From positions 31,299,214 to 31,363,213 of the forward strand of contig NC_135778.1 of NCBI RefSeq assembly GCF_028453695.1: 64,000 nt of DNA, in the 5' to 3' direction. This document shows, in pieces, positions 35,282-45,975 of this stretch; positions within the stretch are counted from its first letter, which is position 1; each line of letters starts with the position of its first letter. The position numbers and the translations under genes were made by a program. This DNA comes from Augochlora pura. Taxonomy: Eukaryota; Arthropoda; Insecta; Hymenoptera; Halictidae. The notes beneath the pieces were generated by a model, which worked only from the letters and a program-made list of their open reading frames with translations, ran no database searches and was not told the DNA's origin.

Positions 35282-38200
35282 CCTCTGTCTCTCACAAGCT
35301 TGTAACAAAATTTGTTAACATTCATTTACCAGACCTATCATTTTCCATGTTACTGCTTGTCATCTTTAATCGTCTCTAAATAAAAAGTCTCATTCATCAA
35401 TCATCTGAAAGTGTCTTTCACGATTCTCGAGCCATGGAAAAAAGCTTTTCCCATTGAGCATTTTTAATTAGGTGCCAATCAAATTTAATTAACTGCTTTC
35501 TTAGATTCGCGATAGGGTGAAAGGGGGTTCCCCGCGCTCTCCTGACATCTATGGAGAATGTTTGGAACTGTTCCGATCATAGGAGTAGATTTATGATACT
35601 ATGTGGGCCGAATTCATGGCGTTATTGAAACATTACCTATGAGAAAGTTAATTAAGTGTCCTAGACTTCTCTATCCAGAAAATGAAGTTCAATAATTTGT
35701 CATTGTAGTATTAACGGACCAGTGGGGATTTAAAGAACTGTAATGCAGATCGTTACATAACGGTTAGCATCCTCGGTCGACGTACGTATTGATATTAGGG
35801 GTATGCATATTCCGAAATAATTCGACTTTCTCTTCAAATGTAATTTCTATAGGTCACTTGCAGCTGCTGTGCAGCTTCAATGTGAAATGCAATCTCCTGT
35901 AATTAGGGTTCTCTAGGACCGTTACTAGCCACCGGCTTGTAGTACATAAATAGAACTCTTAACTAGGAGTCGTATCGGTTCCAGTTGGCAGAAAATGCAG
36001 AATCTTCTTTAATCACCGGTTGCGGAGAAATAACTGTCGACATTTTTCCGTGTATATACACTTAGCTTTCCTCTTTGCCTGCCCTATTTTCGCAATGACG
36101 GTTGTAAAACACGATGAACGGGTGTAAATATTTTTCAAACAATCGGGTAATTTTCTTCTTGCTCGAGAAAAGAAAATCATCTTGCGATCCCGAACGTTCG
36201 CATGTTTTTTTTTTGAGATCGATTATATTGTCGCCGGTTCTAATGCCAGTCACGAGGCACCCCGTATTTCTCAACGGATTCTGCCATTTTAGTCGCAGAG
36301 TTCAGTCACAGAAATGATCGGAAACCTGATCTCCGCAACCGGTGAAACTTGCCAATGAATTCTGGGAGCTCTTGCTGTTTCACTCCCCAAAAGGCCAGTT
36401 TACCGAAACGAGTCTTAAATATCTTTGCCCGTTCTGCATTTCTTTTACGAACAATGTACATTCAACGATAACAACAACAGCCGAGGGATATTTTTACTTC
36501 CAAGTTTTTGTACCGATAAAAGAAACTCCTGGGCTCCTGAGCCAACATCGCGATCATTTTGTAAGATCGCAAGAGATACGCCACTGTTATGCAGTAACGC
36601 ATATAACACGATTCATTCGCTGCAGGCGAATTCTTTCGGACAAAGAACTTTCACTGTTTTACGATACAATGGGGAAAAAATCGGAGGAGGTTCACCTTTT
36701 CGCGCGACTAGAGAGATTTTCGGAACGTGAAAGAAAAAGCAGATGAAACGTAAACACGAGTGGTTCACTTTTGTAGAAAGAGAAAGGAAGAGAGCGAGAT
36801 CATTTTTACGAAACTTTTTCGAGCAGGTGGGTCAACTCTGGGAGCGGCTTTCATCCGAAAGTGTACGGAGAAAGTATTCGCGGATTTTTATTAGCGGAAA
36901 TTTTTATTGCAAACAAAAAACTTGATCCCGGTTTACACAGTTTCTTAGCACCTTGAATTTCTACCGGTAACGCAAATGTCGATGCTTCCTCCACTTGCGT
37001 CACTCGATTCATAAATCATATGAACATCCTCAAACATTCGCAATGTTATGGAACTATTATAATTTATCATTATTTTCAGAGGAGTCTATAAGAAAAATTC
37101 TCGGACAAGAAACAGATGTGTATCTTGTACGATTAATGACCAAGAAACCCTTAAAGTACGAAATATGAGCTCCCGGAAACAGGTGAACACGACGATTATG
37201 GATACTTTTCCAAAAATCAGCATAAAGGAAAATTTATTAGGGCGATGAAACGAACAAGCCTGCGTGCCATTTAGGTGACTAAAACAACGATAGAGTGTCT
37301 CCGAAGCTAAGAAACTGCGCGAAGCAGATTTTTAATCGCTGGAAAGGATCTGAGAGGCTCGAAGAAGGGGTGCGCTCCGTTAGAAACAGATCGGGGACTC
37401 TGTTGTGAGCGGCCGAGGAGACTGTTATCAGCGAACGGAGGAAGCTGTGGGCCCAGCGGCCGGTCCCAACGGTTTTAGCGTGACTTTGAGCTCATGCGCA
37501 CGACTCTCACTGGTTTTTCTTTTGCGCGTCGCTTGCAAGAATGCGGCGCGCATCTTTTCCCGTTTCTCCTTTCTTCTCGCTCGAACGTCGCGGGAGAAAG
37601 GGAGACCGCCGGTGGTACCGTAAAGTCCACCTTTCTCTCATCTCGGCTCACCGGTTATTTTCAGCCTCCTGCCGCTACTCCACTTTAACAAAAATCGCCG
37701 GACGGGCAGGATAGAACGCACGACTTTTCTCTCCGCTTCGCGGCCGACCGGTTGCCAGCACCGCAGGCGGCATTTCTGGGCCAGGCTACTCTTGTTTCTG
37801 ATCGGTCGATATCATTCTCGTTCGTTTTCTTCTAAATTGCAGCAAATTCATGTTTTCAGCGTGCAAATCGAGGCACCGACAAACCTATAATGTCTTCCAA
37901 GCGGAGAATTTTCGATGGGGATGTTTAAGCATCGGTTTGGTAGGGTTTGATGGTGATAGATTGAAACGTTGAGATCGGTCGAGTTTTCTTCGAATGAGAA
38001 ATGTCTGGAACATGCTTCTAGCTGGAAATTTCTAATGCTAAAAGTGTCAGGCGTGATAGATTAAGTCAGTCAGGTTGTTAGTATTGCACAATTTTATTTT
38101 ATTTGCACCGAGTAGATTAGTGATTCAAATGAGTTCTAATAACAGATTCAAATAGAAACTGTTAGATGAAATTGTTTGTGCAGGATACATGTAGCAGGGA

Positions 38201-41200
38201 TCTGTAATCTTTATTTTCTATCTCTTTGAGATGAAATATTGTTTACAAGATACAGACAGTTTATATTGAATTTATCCATCATACTCAGCCTAATTCTAAG
38301 TAAACCAAATCAGCTAAGCTATTGTATATGTCCTGATAAAGAAGTGGAGCATTTCATATGAGTTCACCTATTTTTAATAGTAGTTTATAGACTTCATGTA
38401 CGGAATTTTAAGGTACAGACCTTAGATGATCTGTACTCCCAAATGATTCGAAATCTAATTCTATTAAGGTTTTCTTACAAATAATTATTATGATAAATCA
38501 ATCTGTACATGTCTTCAAAATTTAGAATGCATCATTTGAGAAGATATACAATAGATTCCTACCGATGGTGTTTTGAATAATGATTAAAAGAAAAATTAAA
38601 AATATGATAAGCTTATTGCAAATGAAGTACAAATACTGTTAAACTGAATTTTCTGCAAGAAATAATTATAATTCATATAGTAAATTCTATATGATAGAAT
38701 AGACTTTCACTATTCACCGTTTCTTTCGTTACAGATAATTTCAGAACAACGATTTGAGAAAACCATAGTCAGCCAAGCGAAGGAGGAGACAAAGAAAGAA
38801 GTAGACAGCCAATACACGGTCAGCCTAAACAATAACGATGTGCCCCAGAATACCTCTATGAAGAACAACCTCGAGGAAGGAAAGATAGCAACAGTCAAGT
38901 TCATTCCAGTGAATGATAACGATTATAGGGCGGTTGGTATCAGAACTGAGAGTGACAATTTCGATAATGCGTTGGTTCCACGACGAATTGGTCACTTTTA
39001 AAACTGTGTAACAGCGATTTCCGTGCTTTCCCTTCCTGATTGCTGGAAAGCAATTCACTTTCGACGCAATAAACGCTGGATAATCACTTTGTGCTGCACT
39101 CGCAAGGGGAGTTCGGGAGCCAGGAAGCTGAGAAAATTGTGGAATCTTACAATGTAAAGCAATTAATGTCCAACGGAAACCTGTTTTCTGTTCCTGGTGT
39201 AGTGACATTTTTGTGATTCAAATGAATCTTCGAAACAGTCTTCAGAATTCCCAAAGTTTAATTTGAAAAGTGTCAAGGAAAATCATAGATTTGGAAAGAC
39301 CACTTAATTTAATCATTTTATTTAAAAACAATTTTAAATAATCTCACAATTCCCGACGAGGTAGGTCGGCAGTTAATGTTTCACAGGAATGCGCAATTCG
39401 TTGCGTCAGTATTCGATGTAACGTGAATACCACATATTTCGCATCGACGAAGACCCCTCGAAGACGCTTTCACCCGATCAAACATAAAAGGAGACACCTC
39501 CTCGCCTTTACTAACGGATTATTAGACTAGTCGAATTGGTTGACGTTCATGTTTGCGCAAACCGTTTGCCAGATGCAGTTCCTTAAATAAGTAGTACCCT
39601 AATTGGCTCGAAATTCCGAATTCAATCTCTTCCCAAACCTCGCCTGATAGTTCCAGCAAGATTAAGGCGCTCAGAGTAGCTTCCGTGTAGTCACGCCTTG
39701 ATTAGAAATTTGCTTACGTAAATGTGACAGCTTCTTAAGCAATATTCTTGATTATTATTTCTCAAGATGAAAACTTGTAACGCAGGAAAAGAGTGGAACT
39801 GTGCATTATACGTTTAGTTGGCGCGATGATAGAGCAGTCTAGTTGAGTGAATACCTAATTTCCCTATTTAATTTCAGAATGATACCCAGGTCGATAGCCA
39901 GCAACGACACTCGAAACAAGTGGTGCAACCGTACCTCGTCCCCGGCGATGAACGACGAACGCAAGAGAACAATCCAAACGAATCGGACCCTGTTCCAAGA
40001 CCAGCAAGAACCAGTCAGAATGTCCCCAACGATACAGTCACGGTGGAATACCTGCGATCGCAAGAAATTATACTTCAAGAGTCGACTATCTACCCTCCTA
40101 CACATGAGAACAGCTTCAATGACTTAGGGTATTCAGTTCCTGAGGAGCAAATCGATATAGAGACAGCCGGAGAGTTCGGACAGAGAGTTCGTTCGCCCGT
40201 ATGGAGGCAGAGGAGTAATAACTTCGGTCGACCGAAATTTAGGCAGCCTGCTGACAATGCATCCACCCCTGAAGAGTACAGAAAACACAGCAGAAAGTAC
40301 TCTAGGCCCGTAGGATCCAAGAAACTAAATATTTCAGAGAATAATTTCGTTACTTCTACGGACAACCAAGTACTATTCTCGTTGGTCACACCTTCCGAGT
40401 CTCAGAAAATTCAGAAGCAGAAGGATATCGAGGAAGACCATGTTAAGAGCGATTACTATCAAAGTAGCAAAACGACAAGCCTACCTTGGTCAGGCGAAGA
40501 AGGATTGCAGACAGCGAACAGGGAACAAAAGCTGAAGAAGCACAATTTGGAGCTGTATAACAAAGAAAGTAGCTCCTCGACTGGGACAGTGTCCCTGGGA
40601 AAATTTTCTGGTCCCATTGTTGTGCCAGACTTGCCCCGTCAAAAGAAATATTCCTCCAGCACGGTCGATTATCTAGGAAACAACGAGGTATCCAAAACAA
40701 CTGCAGAAAGAACGAAATCAAAAGTATCGGAAACAGGGTATCTGACAGCATCTTCAGTTATCCTGAATCCTCTGCAGGTCGGTGTCGCTCTAATGAACGC
40801 TGGCCAAGAGCTGCATTCAGTCAATCATCCTGACACAGCGACTAAAGATTATATCCAGGATGAGGCTCCCTCCGCGCAGTTTGTCAACCCTAGTTCAGAG
40901 AGTGCTATTCAAAACGACTCTGCGGATGGAGGCAATACTAATCGTCAAAGCGATCAATTATCTCAACAAGAACAAATCTCTGAAGTATCAGCGCCAAATG
41001 CTCCCACGCATTCAGTGGAGATACAGAAGTCGGTGGAGATTTATCACACGGCACCGGTGCACGAGATCCATTACCCCATGGAGTACGTTCCAAACAACGA
41101 GCAACCTCTGGCCAAACAGAATGACTACAGAAAGTTCCAGAAGGGTCAATTCAAGGACAGGAGGCCTAGCCAGGTCAACGTCTACAAGAGCAACGAAATC

Positions 41201-42373
41201 ACCGACGAAATAGTCCCTAGCAATAGTCAGGAACGAAGTCGTTATGAATATAATGCAAACGAGAATGACATCGTGTACTCTGCTAGCAGTGGCCAAACTA
41301 CTTTCGGAACCAAGGAACAGTTGGAGAACAAGGTAACTGTCGCGCAGCAGCCTTCCAGGGTGGTGGAACTGCTACCAAATCTGGTGAACCTGGGAAGCAG
41401 GGAGGTTCAAGGCACTCAAGAGCTGTCTCATATACTGTTAAATAAACCTGCCAGTGATCCACAAACGGATGCACAACTGAGACTGGTGATGACCGCGCCT
41501 CAACCATATCCCGTGGAGAAAGTGATTGAAAAACAAATAACAATACCGCAACCTTTCCCCGTGCATGTACCGGTGGACAGAATAGTGGAAAAGCAGATTC
41601 GAATTCCATACCCGGTGCACGTGGAGAAAGTGATTGAGAAGAAGGTGCCGATCGCGATCCAGAGGGTGCTCATTCCATTCCCAATTCACTTCAGGGTGCC
41701 GCAACCGGTTCCAATTCCGGTGGAGAAGGTAGTAGAGAAGCCTATACCGGTGCCAGTTCCAGTGGAAAAAGTCATAGAAAAGCCAGTGGTGCATATCGCG
41801 AGGCCATACCCTATAGAAGCTCCAAAATTCGTGAAATCCGTGGCAATCCCGATCTACAACGTTCAAAACGATGGAAACTACCAGCAGGTGATCAGACAGC
41901 AAAGTTTCCAAACTGTACCAGGCCCCTCCTATGGAAATGTCAACGAGGACCAGAGTTATTATAACAATAATTCTACGCAACTATACGGTCTTGGTTATGC
42001 CCTGAATCGGCCTTTGAACAGGCAACCGATAGTACATTCGCTACCGAAAAAATTCGGATCGTATGGATCTCAATATTCCCATTCATACTCGCATGGAAAT
42101 AATGGTGGCAATGCAGTGTCTTATGGAAGAGTGGAGAAGGATAAAATTCATGACGAATACGTGGGCCCTGTCCCAAGGAAGGTGCCCATTGGTATCCAAT
42201 CCAAATCTATACAGTACGTTTCGGATATTCAAACAACCATGAGGAGAACTAGGCAGGATGGAATGATTGGAAATACTGGTAACTTCAGGCAGTCCAAGAT
42301 GGAGTACGGTTTTAAGCCACCCATGGTGCCGTCTGTCCAATACGATGAACAAACTGCCACCAAAGTGGAATAG
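28628..42373 (+). CDS. Secreted protein with VPVEK-type repeats (four exons)
   Basis: Exons 28,628-28,642, 30,278-30,355, 38,735-38,908 and 39,878-42,373 (TAG) are all phase 0 and give about 920 residues. MKLHL from the 15-bp first exon continues as VATVVWIATVTA at the start of exon 2: a signal peptide split by an intron, cut near TLESDS. Exon 3 is charged. The large last exon is Ser/Gln/Asn-rich, with dibasic sites, then a block at about 41,503-41,830 built of P(Y/F)PVxVEKVIEK and PVPVPVEK units, then a Tyr/Gly/Ser-rich tail. No enzyme domain. Such VPV/VEK blocks occur in insect cuticle-associated secreted proteins, so an extracellular matrix role is plausible but inferred. The exon 3 donor (CCA|GTGAAT) is weak. 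If it is not used, the frame reads to a TAA at 38,999-39,001 and gives a 119-residue secreted form. Confidence 0.75.
30356..31505. other. Start of 8.4-kb intron 2 of VPVEK-repeat gene
   Basis: AT-rich intronic DNA, nothing recognised. Confidence 0.5.
31506..31769. mobile_element. MITE, Tc1/mariner type (TA target site)
   Basis: The left end CTGGGTGTGTCAAAAGTTAC and the reverse complement of the right end CACGCTGTCTCAAAAGTTAC pair imperfectly over about 41 bp. A second inner pair (TTAGCGCAAATACAAT with ATTGCATTTGCGCTGAGG) makes the 264-bp element almost one long hairpin. It is flanked by TA on both sides, the Tc1/mariner duplication. No transposase frame, so it is non-autonomous. Confidence 0.75.
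31818..32424 (+). mobile_element. Putative Bel/Pao-type LTR
   Basis: A segment running from TGTTGCGAC to ACAAACA (TGTT...AACA ends) lies immediately before a primer-binding site, so it is in the position of a 5' LTR. The 607-bp length is set by those ends and is not confirmed by a second copy. Its 3' half holds a loose repeat (CATTCAAACATAACGCATTC variants, 32,180-32,320). Confidence 0.55.
32429..32580 (+). repeat. Four tandem tRNA-Tyr primer-binding sites
   Basis: TGGTCCTTCGAGCCGGATC and variants start at 32,429, 32,476, 32,518 and 32,562, spaced 47, 42 and 44 bp. The 18 bases TGGTCCTTCGAGCCGGAT are complementary to the 3' end of insect tRNA-Tyr (…ATCCGGCTCGAAGGA plus CCA) as I recall it. 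The first copy, next to the LTR, is the most diverged; copies 3 and 4 match fully. Between them lie CAACAACGCGTATACATAAT-like spacers. Confidence 0.7.
32581..33330 (+). mobile_element. Possible internal remnant of LTR element
   Basis: GC-richer than the surrounding intron, with no recognisable gag or pol. A 3' LTR was not found. It includes a perfect small hairpin, CTGGGTC-TTCCCG-GACCCAG, near 33,238-33,257. The right boundary is unknown. Confidence 0.3.
33331..38734. other. Remainder of intron 2 of VPVEK-repeat gene
   Basis: AT-rich intron. Related sequences near 33,865-33,905 and 38,030-38,070 (TATGCTGAAAGTATCAAGGG followed by TGATAGATTAA, and its diverged partner) look like copies of one dispersed repeat. 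A GC-richer zone at 37,250-37,800 has open frames without domains. No exon was supported. Confidence 0.4.
35252..35293. repeat. (CT)n microsatellite
   Basis: Uninterrupted CT dinucleotides followed by an impure CCCT/CTGT tail, within intron 2 of the VPVEK-repeat gene. Confidence 0.9.
39002..39877. other. Intron 3 of VPVEK-repeat gene
   Basis: No further exon seen. The acceptor at the right end is TTAATTTCAG|AAT. Confidence 0.5.
41503..41830 (+). repeat. VPVEK-type coding repeat block
   Basis: Imperfect repeats of PYPVEKVIEK, PVHVPVDRIVEK, PVPIPVEKVVEK and PVPVPVEKVIEK within the last exon of the secreted protein. Alternating small hydrophobic and Pro residues suggest an extended beta or PPII structure. 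Confidence 0.8.
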
Positions 42374-42700
42374 ATTGAGAAAATATTCAGAAAATTCTGA
42401 CGAATTTCATTTATTTATTGATCCGCAGTATGACTGAAAATATCGGAATACTTTGGATTAAAAAAGAGGGTGCGGGTTTCTAACGCCCTACAACCCCCCC
42501 CCCCCCCCCCCCCCCTTTAGTCGCCTCGTACGACAAGCAGAAGATACTGTTGGTGTATTCTTCTGCTCCCCACCAACTGGGATGAGATAGATGTGTGTAT
42601 TATTATCTTTTTGCGGTTTTCTGCCAATTTGACTGAACGGTCACCCACCATCCTTTCCACCGTACACAGCCCGTCACGCTTCACTTGAAATACGCATAGC
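42374..42700 (-). mobile_element. Putative 5S-derived SINE-like repeat with 22-base poly-C/G tract
   Basis: On the minus strand, AAGTGAAGCGTGACGGGC...GGTGGGTGACC (about 42,638-42,687) resembles the internal promoter half of 5S rRNA. Further along is CTTGTCGTACGAGGCGACTA (about 42,516-42,537), a phrase I associate with widespread arthropod repeats, next to a run of 22 C on the plus strand (42,494-42,515). It lies just past the stop codon of the VPVEK-repeat gene. The SINE assignment is from memory and tentative. Confidence 0.35.
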
Positions 42701-45305
42701 GTCTAATCTAACTTTTTATTGCAATAGCTACAACCTGCTTACAAATTTTAGTTTTAATTATATATTCGTAAATAAGAATATATAAACAAATGAAAGTATT
42801 ATATTTATTATGCATACACAGAAAAATTGATATTCTTTGGACAATATGATATTAATTTTTGAAGCTTTGTACTAATATTGAATTAATTTTACGGTCCAGC
42901 GTTGAAGACTGATAGCATAACATTAAAAAACGAGAAAAAAGAATATTCAAGTTTTATTGTGTGCTAGTGCTGTATTGGAATTGAAAGTACTTTTTACAAT
43001 TCTATAGATAGAGTAGCGAAAAAGTTTTGTGATGCCATTGCATTGAATGTTAACTAAGATTGTAAACAATGTAAAGATACTGTTGAGAAATGAAATTTAT
43101 ATCGTAATGTATTGTACGAATAATTTTGAAAAATGTTATAATTATTTTCCCATCGTTTTCCTCTTTCTAGAATGTACCGATATATGAATGTATGTGATAA
43201 TTTGTAAGTTTTACACTTTAATCGTTGATAGGTTAAGATCCAATTGCTGTAAATTGCATCGTCGATTAAAATCTTTTTATAATATTGTAAACGATAATAA
43301 AACTTACTATTGCCACCTTTCTTCCTGCAGAAGTGAACCTGCAGCTACAAAATGGAGGGAAAGCACGTCTTTAAACTTCACTGTTTATTCTTGGACGGTA
43401 CCTGTTTAATAGTCGAACAATATATTAACAATCATCATCTCGCCAGTTCGATAAAAAAAATACAGAAAATACTGGTACAATTAAAAAATAAAATTAGGAC
43501 ACTCCGGAGCCCCGCCCAGGATAAAATCATTACCGAGGTTGCTTGAGGCGCAATAATTTACCCATACGCTCGTACATACATATACAATATAGATACATGT
43601 ATGTATATACATATATATTTTTTTTTTAAATTTATATATATATATAAATATATATATTTATATTTCTTTATTTATATAACTTTCTGTATAATCTGTAAAG
43701 AAGGTGAGTCAGTGCCGCGCATTCTCTTCGTTAATCGGAAAAAAATCTATGTACAACGCTCATGTTACATTATAGTTAAAAAAAAAGAGAAAAAAGTAGA
43801 TTGTACAGTAGAAACTTGATTACCGAACCACTGCTCACGTGTATCTTGCTCCATCTAATCGATACTTGCTAGGCAATGATAGTGAAATTAATGGACGCTG
43901 GTATTGAAAAAAAATGGCCGATTAAAAGTATGTTAACAATCTGTATAATTTTATGGAATGTACAACAACAAACTCCAGATATTCCAAAGCTTACAATTAG
44001 GTTCTCCATAGAAAATACTTCTCTTACTACCATAATCGAGATTCTACTGTACCGCAACGTGTGTGGATTAAAAAAACACTCTTTTTGTTGTTTTTTTCCT
44101 TCCCTTAAAATTCCCCCCAACACGGTCTGAGGCGTACGCTTTTGTTCGTTAATAAAACAAGATCGCTTCGCATACTCGGTTACCCAATTCGTAATTTACG
44201 ATCACAGCTGCTACGGAAGAAAAACTGTACACTGACGTTCCCCGCGCATAATCTAAACGAAAAATAAAATGTACAACATAACAACGTTCACGCGGCCAAA
44301 GAGCAAATATCGAAAGAAGAAACGGTATAGACACAGGGAATTGTCTTTCCCTTTTTCGCTTCTGTTTGTTTTACGCACAAAGAGATTCGTCCCTCCTCTC
44401 CTTGTGATAGAAAGAAACTCTTGTTTCAGATGAGGTGACTCGCGCTCGCCGAGGCCTTATCCTTTTCTGTTCTATTTCTTTCAACAACCTTCCCGTGCCT
44501 CGAGCTGCCTCCGAAAAAAGTATGGAATGTTTTGTTTCTTTATGGTACATGGACAACGTGAAAATAATATTCTGCGACAATCGTATTTACAAGACTTACA
44601 AATCGCACCTAAGATGACACGACTCGCCATGCGCTGCACTTCAATCTCAAGCACAAATTTTGTTCACAGGATTTTTTCAAATCAACACTAACGAAAGAGG
44701 GAAGTGCAACAGATGCGAGAGCATCCCTACGTAGAAGCAGTGGCGCAGTCAGACGAACTATCTGAACTCTTTTCTCCGACAATGCGCAGGAAACTCGCTA
44801 CTAAAAAATCACTAAAACACACTACAATTTCATCGCATGATTTTTACAATGATCTTTTGTTCCCAGCTCTTTCATTCGACATTCTCAAAAACATTGCCAT
44901 TGTCGAAACACATTCAGTCTTATGCTTAATAGAAATTCTTTCCCGTCAAGCTGAATAAAATCTATAAAAAAATGATTAAAATAAAATTTGCCACTCAAAG
45001 AGTCGCTTCGTTTCCCTCCTCATCGGATTACATGCTCACAAACCTATTAGGTTTGAGTCTTGATTGGTAATAGTACAGATAAAAGGAAATATAATATTAG
45101 AGTCAATATTGTAAAATGTTCCGCATAAAAAAAAGGAGATTCAAAGAGTAAAAATTGGGTGTCAGTCAAGACTCAATCTAATTACCAGAAATAATATAAC
45201 AATTGTAATTTCTCAGACAATCGAGGTTTTCTTGTTGTTGAGTTTTACGCATCTCATATCCTACTTCTTTCTAACCACGTCACTGCACAAAAGAGTTTAA
45301 ACTAT
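42701..45305. other. Convergent intergenic region and 3' UTRs
   Basis: The plus-strand VPVEK-repeat gene and minus-strand LRP2 end here tail to tail. An AATAAA at 43,296-43,301 could end the plus-strand transcript; TTTATT words (for example near 43,669) could serve LRP2. A TA-rich microsatellite lies at about 43,590-43,680. No gene is supported. Confidence 0.4.
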
Positions 45306-45975
45306 CTAACATTCGGACTTGTCTTCTTCGACCAACTGTTGCGTGTCCTTCCCCGAATCGATCGGCGTGGGGTCAAGTTCTCTTCTTTTAAGATGTAGTT
45401 GCGGTGGTTCTTTGTGCTGGATGCTGGATGGTTTCATCTCAGCTGGTAGCTCGTACATGCTGCTTGCACCGGTGCCGTTGGTAGCACCTGTTTCAGTGTT
45501 CACTGCGTCGTACATGGGGTTGCTGAAATCCCTGTTCTTGTTGCTCACATCGCCAAGGTTGTACTCAACGTCCAGGGGTTCCTGTTTCCGACCAATAGAC
45601 TCATTAATACCCAGAAAACTTATTGTAAGAATGCTTATAACATCGAAATTGTAGAGGAGCATGCAGTAGTTTTGCATACCATTCTTTCATGAGCAGGCAC
45701 GCCAAACTCAACGTTGCTACCCTGTCTAAAGGATACGCTTTGGGCACCAGTTAGACTGCCAAGACCACCGGGTTTGCCACTAAAAATTCAATTAATATAC
45801 GTTAGAGAATATCTTCGACTTCAATGTAAATTGTGCGACTTCATCAATTTCATTTTACTGGACACTTACAACGGTCGTTTTTTGAGCACCATAACAACAG
45901 CGGCGGCTCCCAGGAGGATCAGTACAGAGATGACAATGGGAATGACGATAGCAGCGGTGGCACTACCTGATGAAG
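45306..45975 (-). other. LRP2: LRP2 transmembrane helix and cytoplasmic tail
   Basis: A helix of small and aliphatic residues ([19 protein letters not shown]) is followed by KKRP. The tail includes [20 protein letters not shown], one NPxY endocytosis motif (FSNPMYDAV) and an acidic end (VEEDKSEC). It is split over three exons. Confidence 0.88.

Noticed and set aside
36342..36925. Overlapping plus-strand open frames in intron 2 of the VPVEK-repeat gene.
   Set aside because: No domain, no consistent splice sites, AT-rich composition unlike the neighbouring exons.
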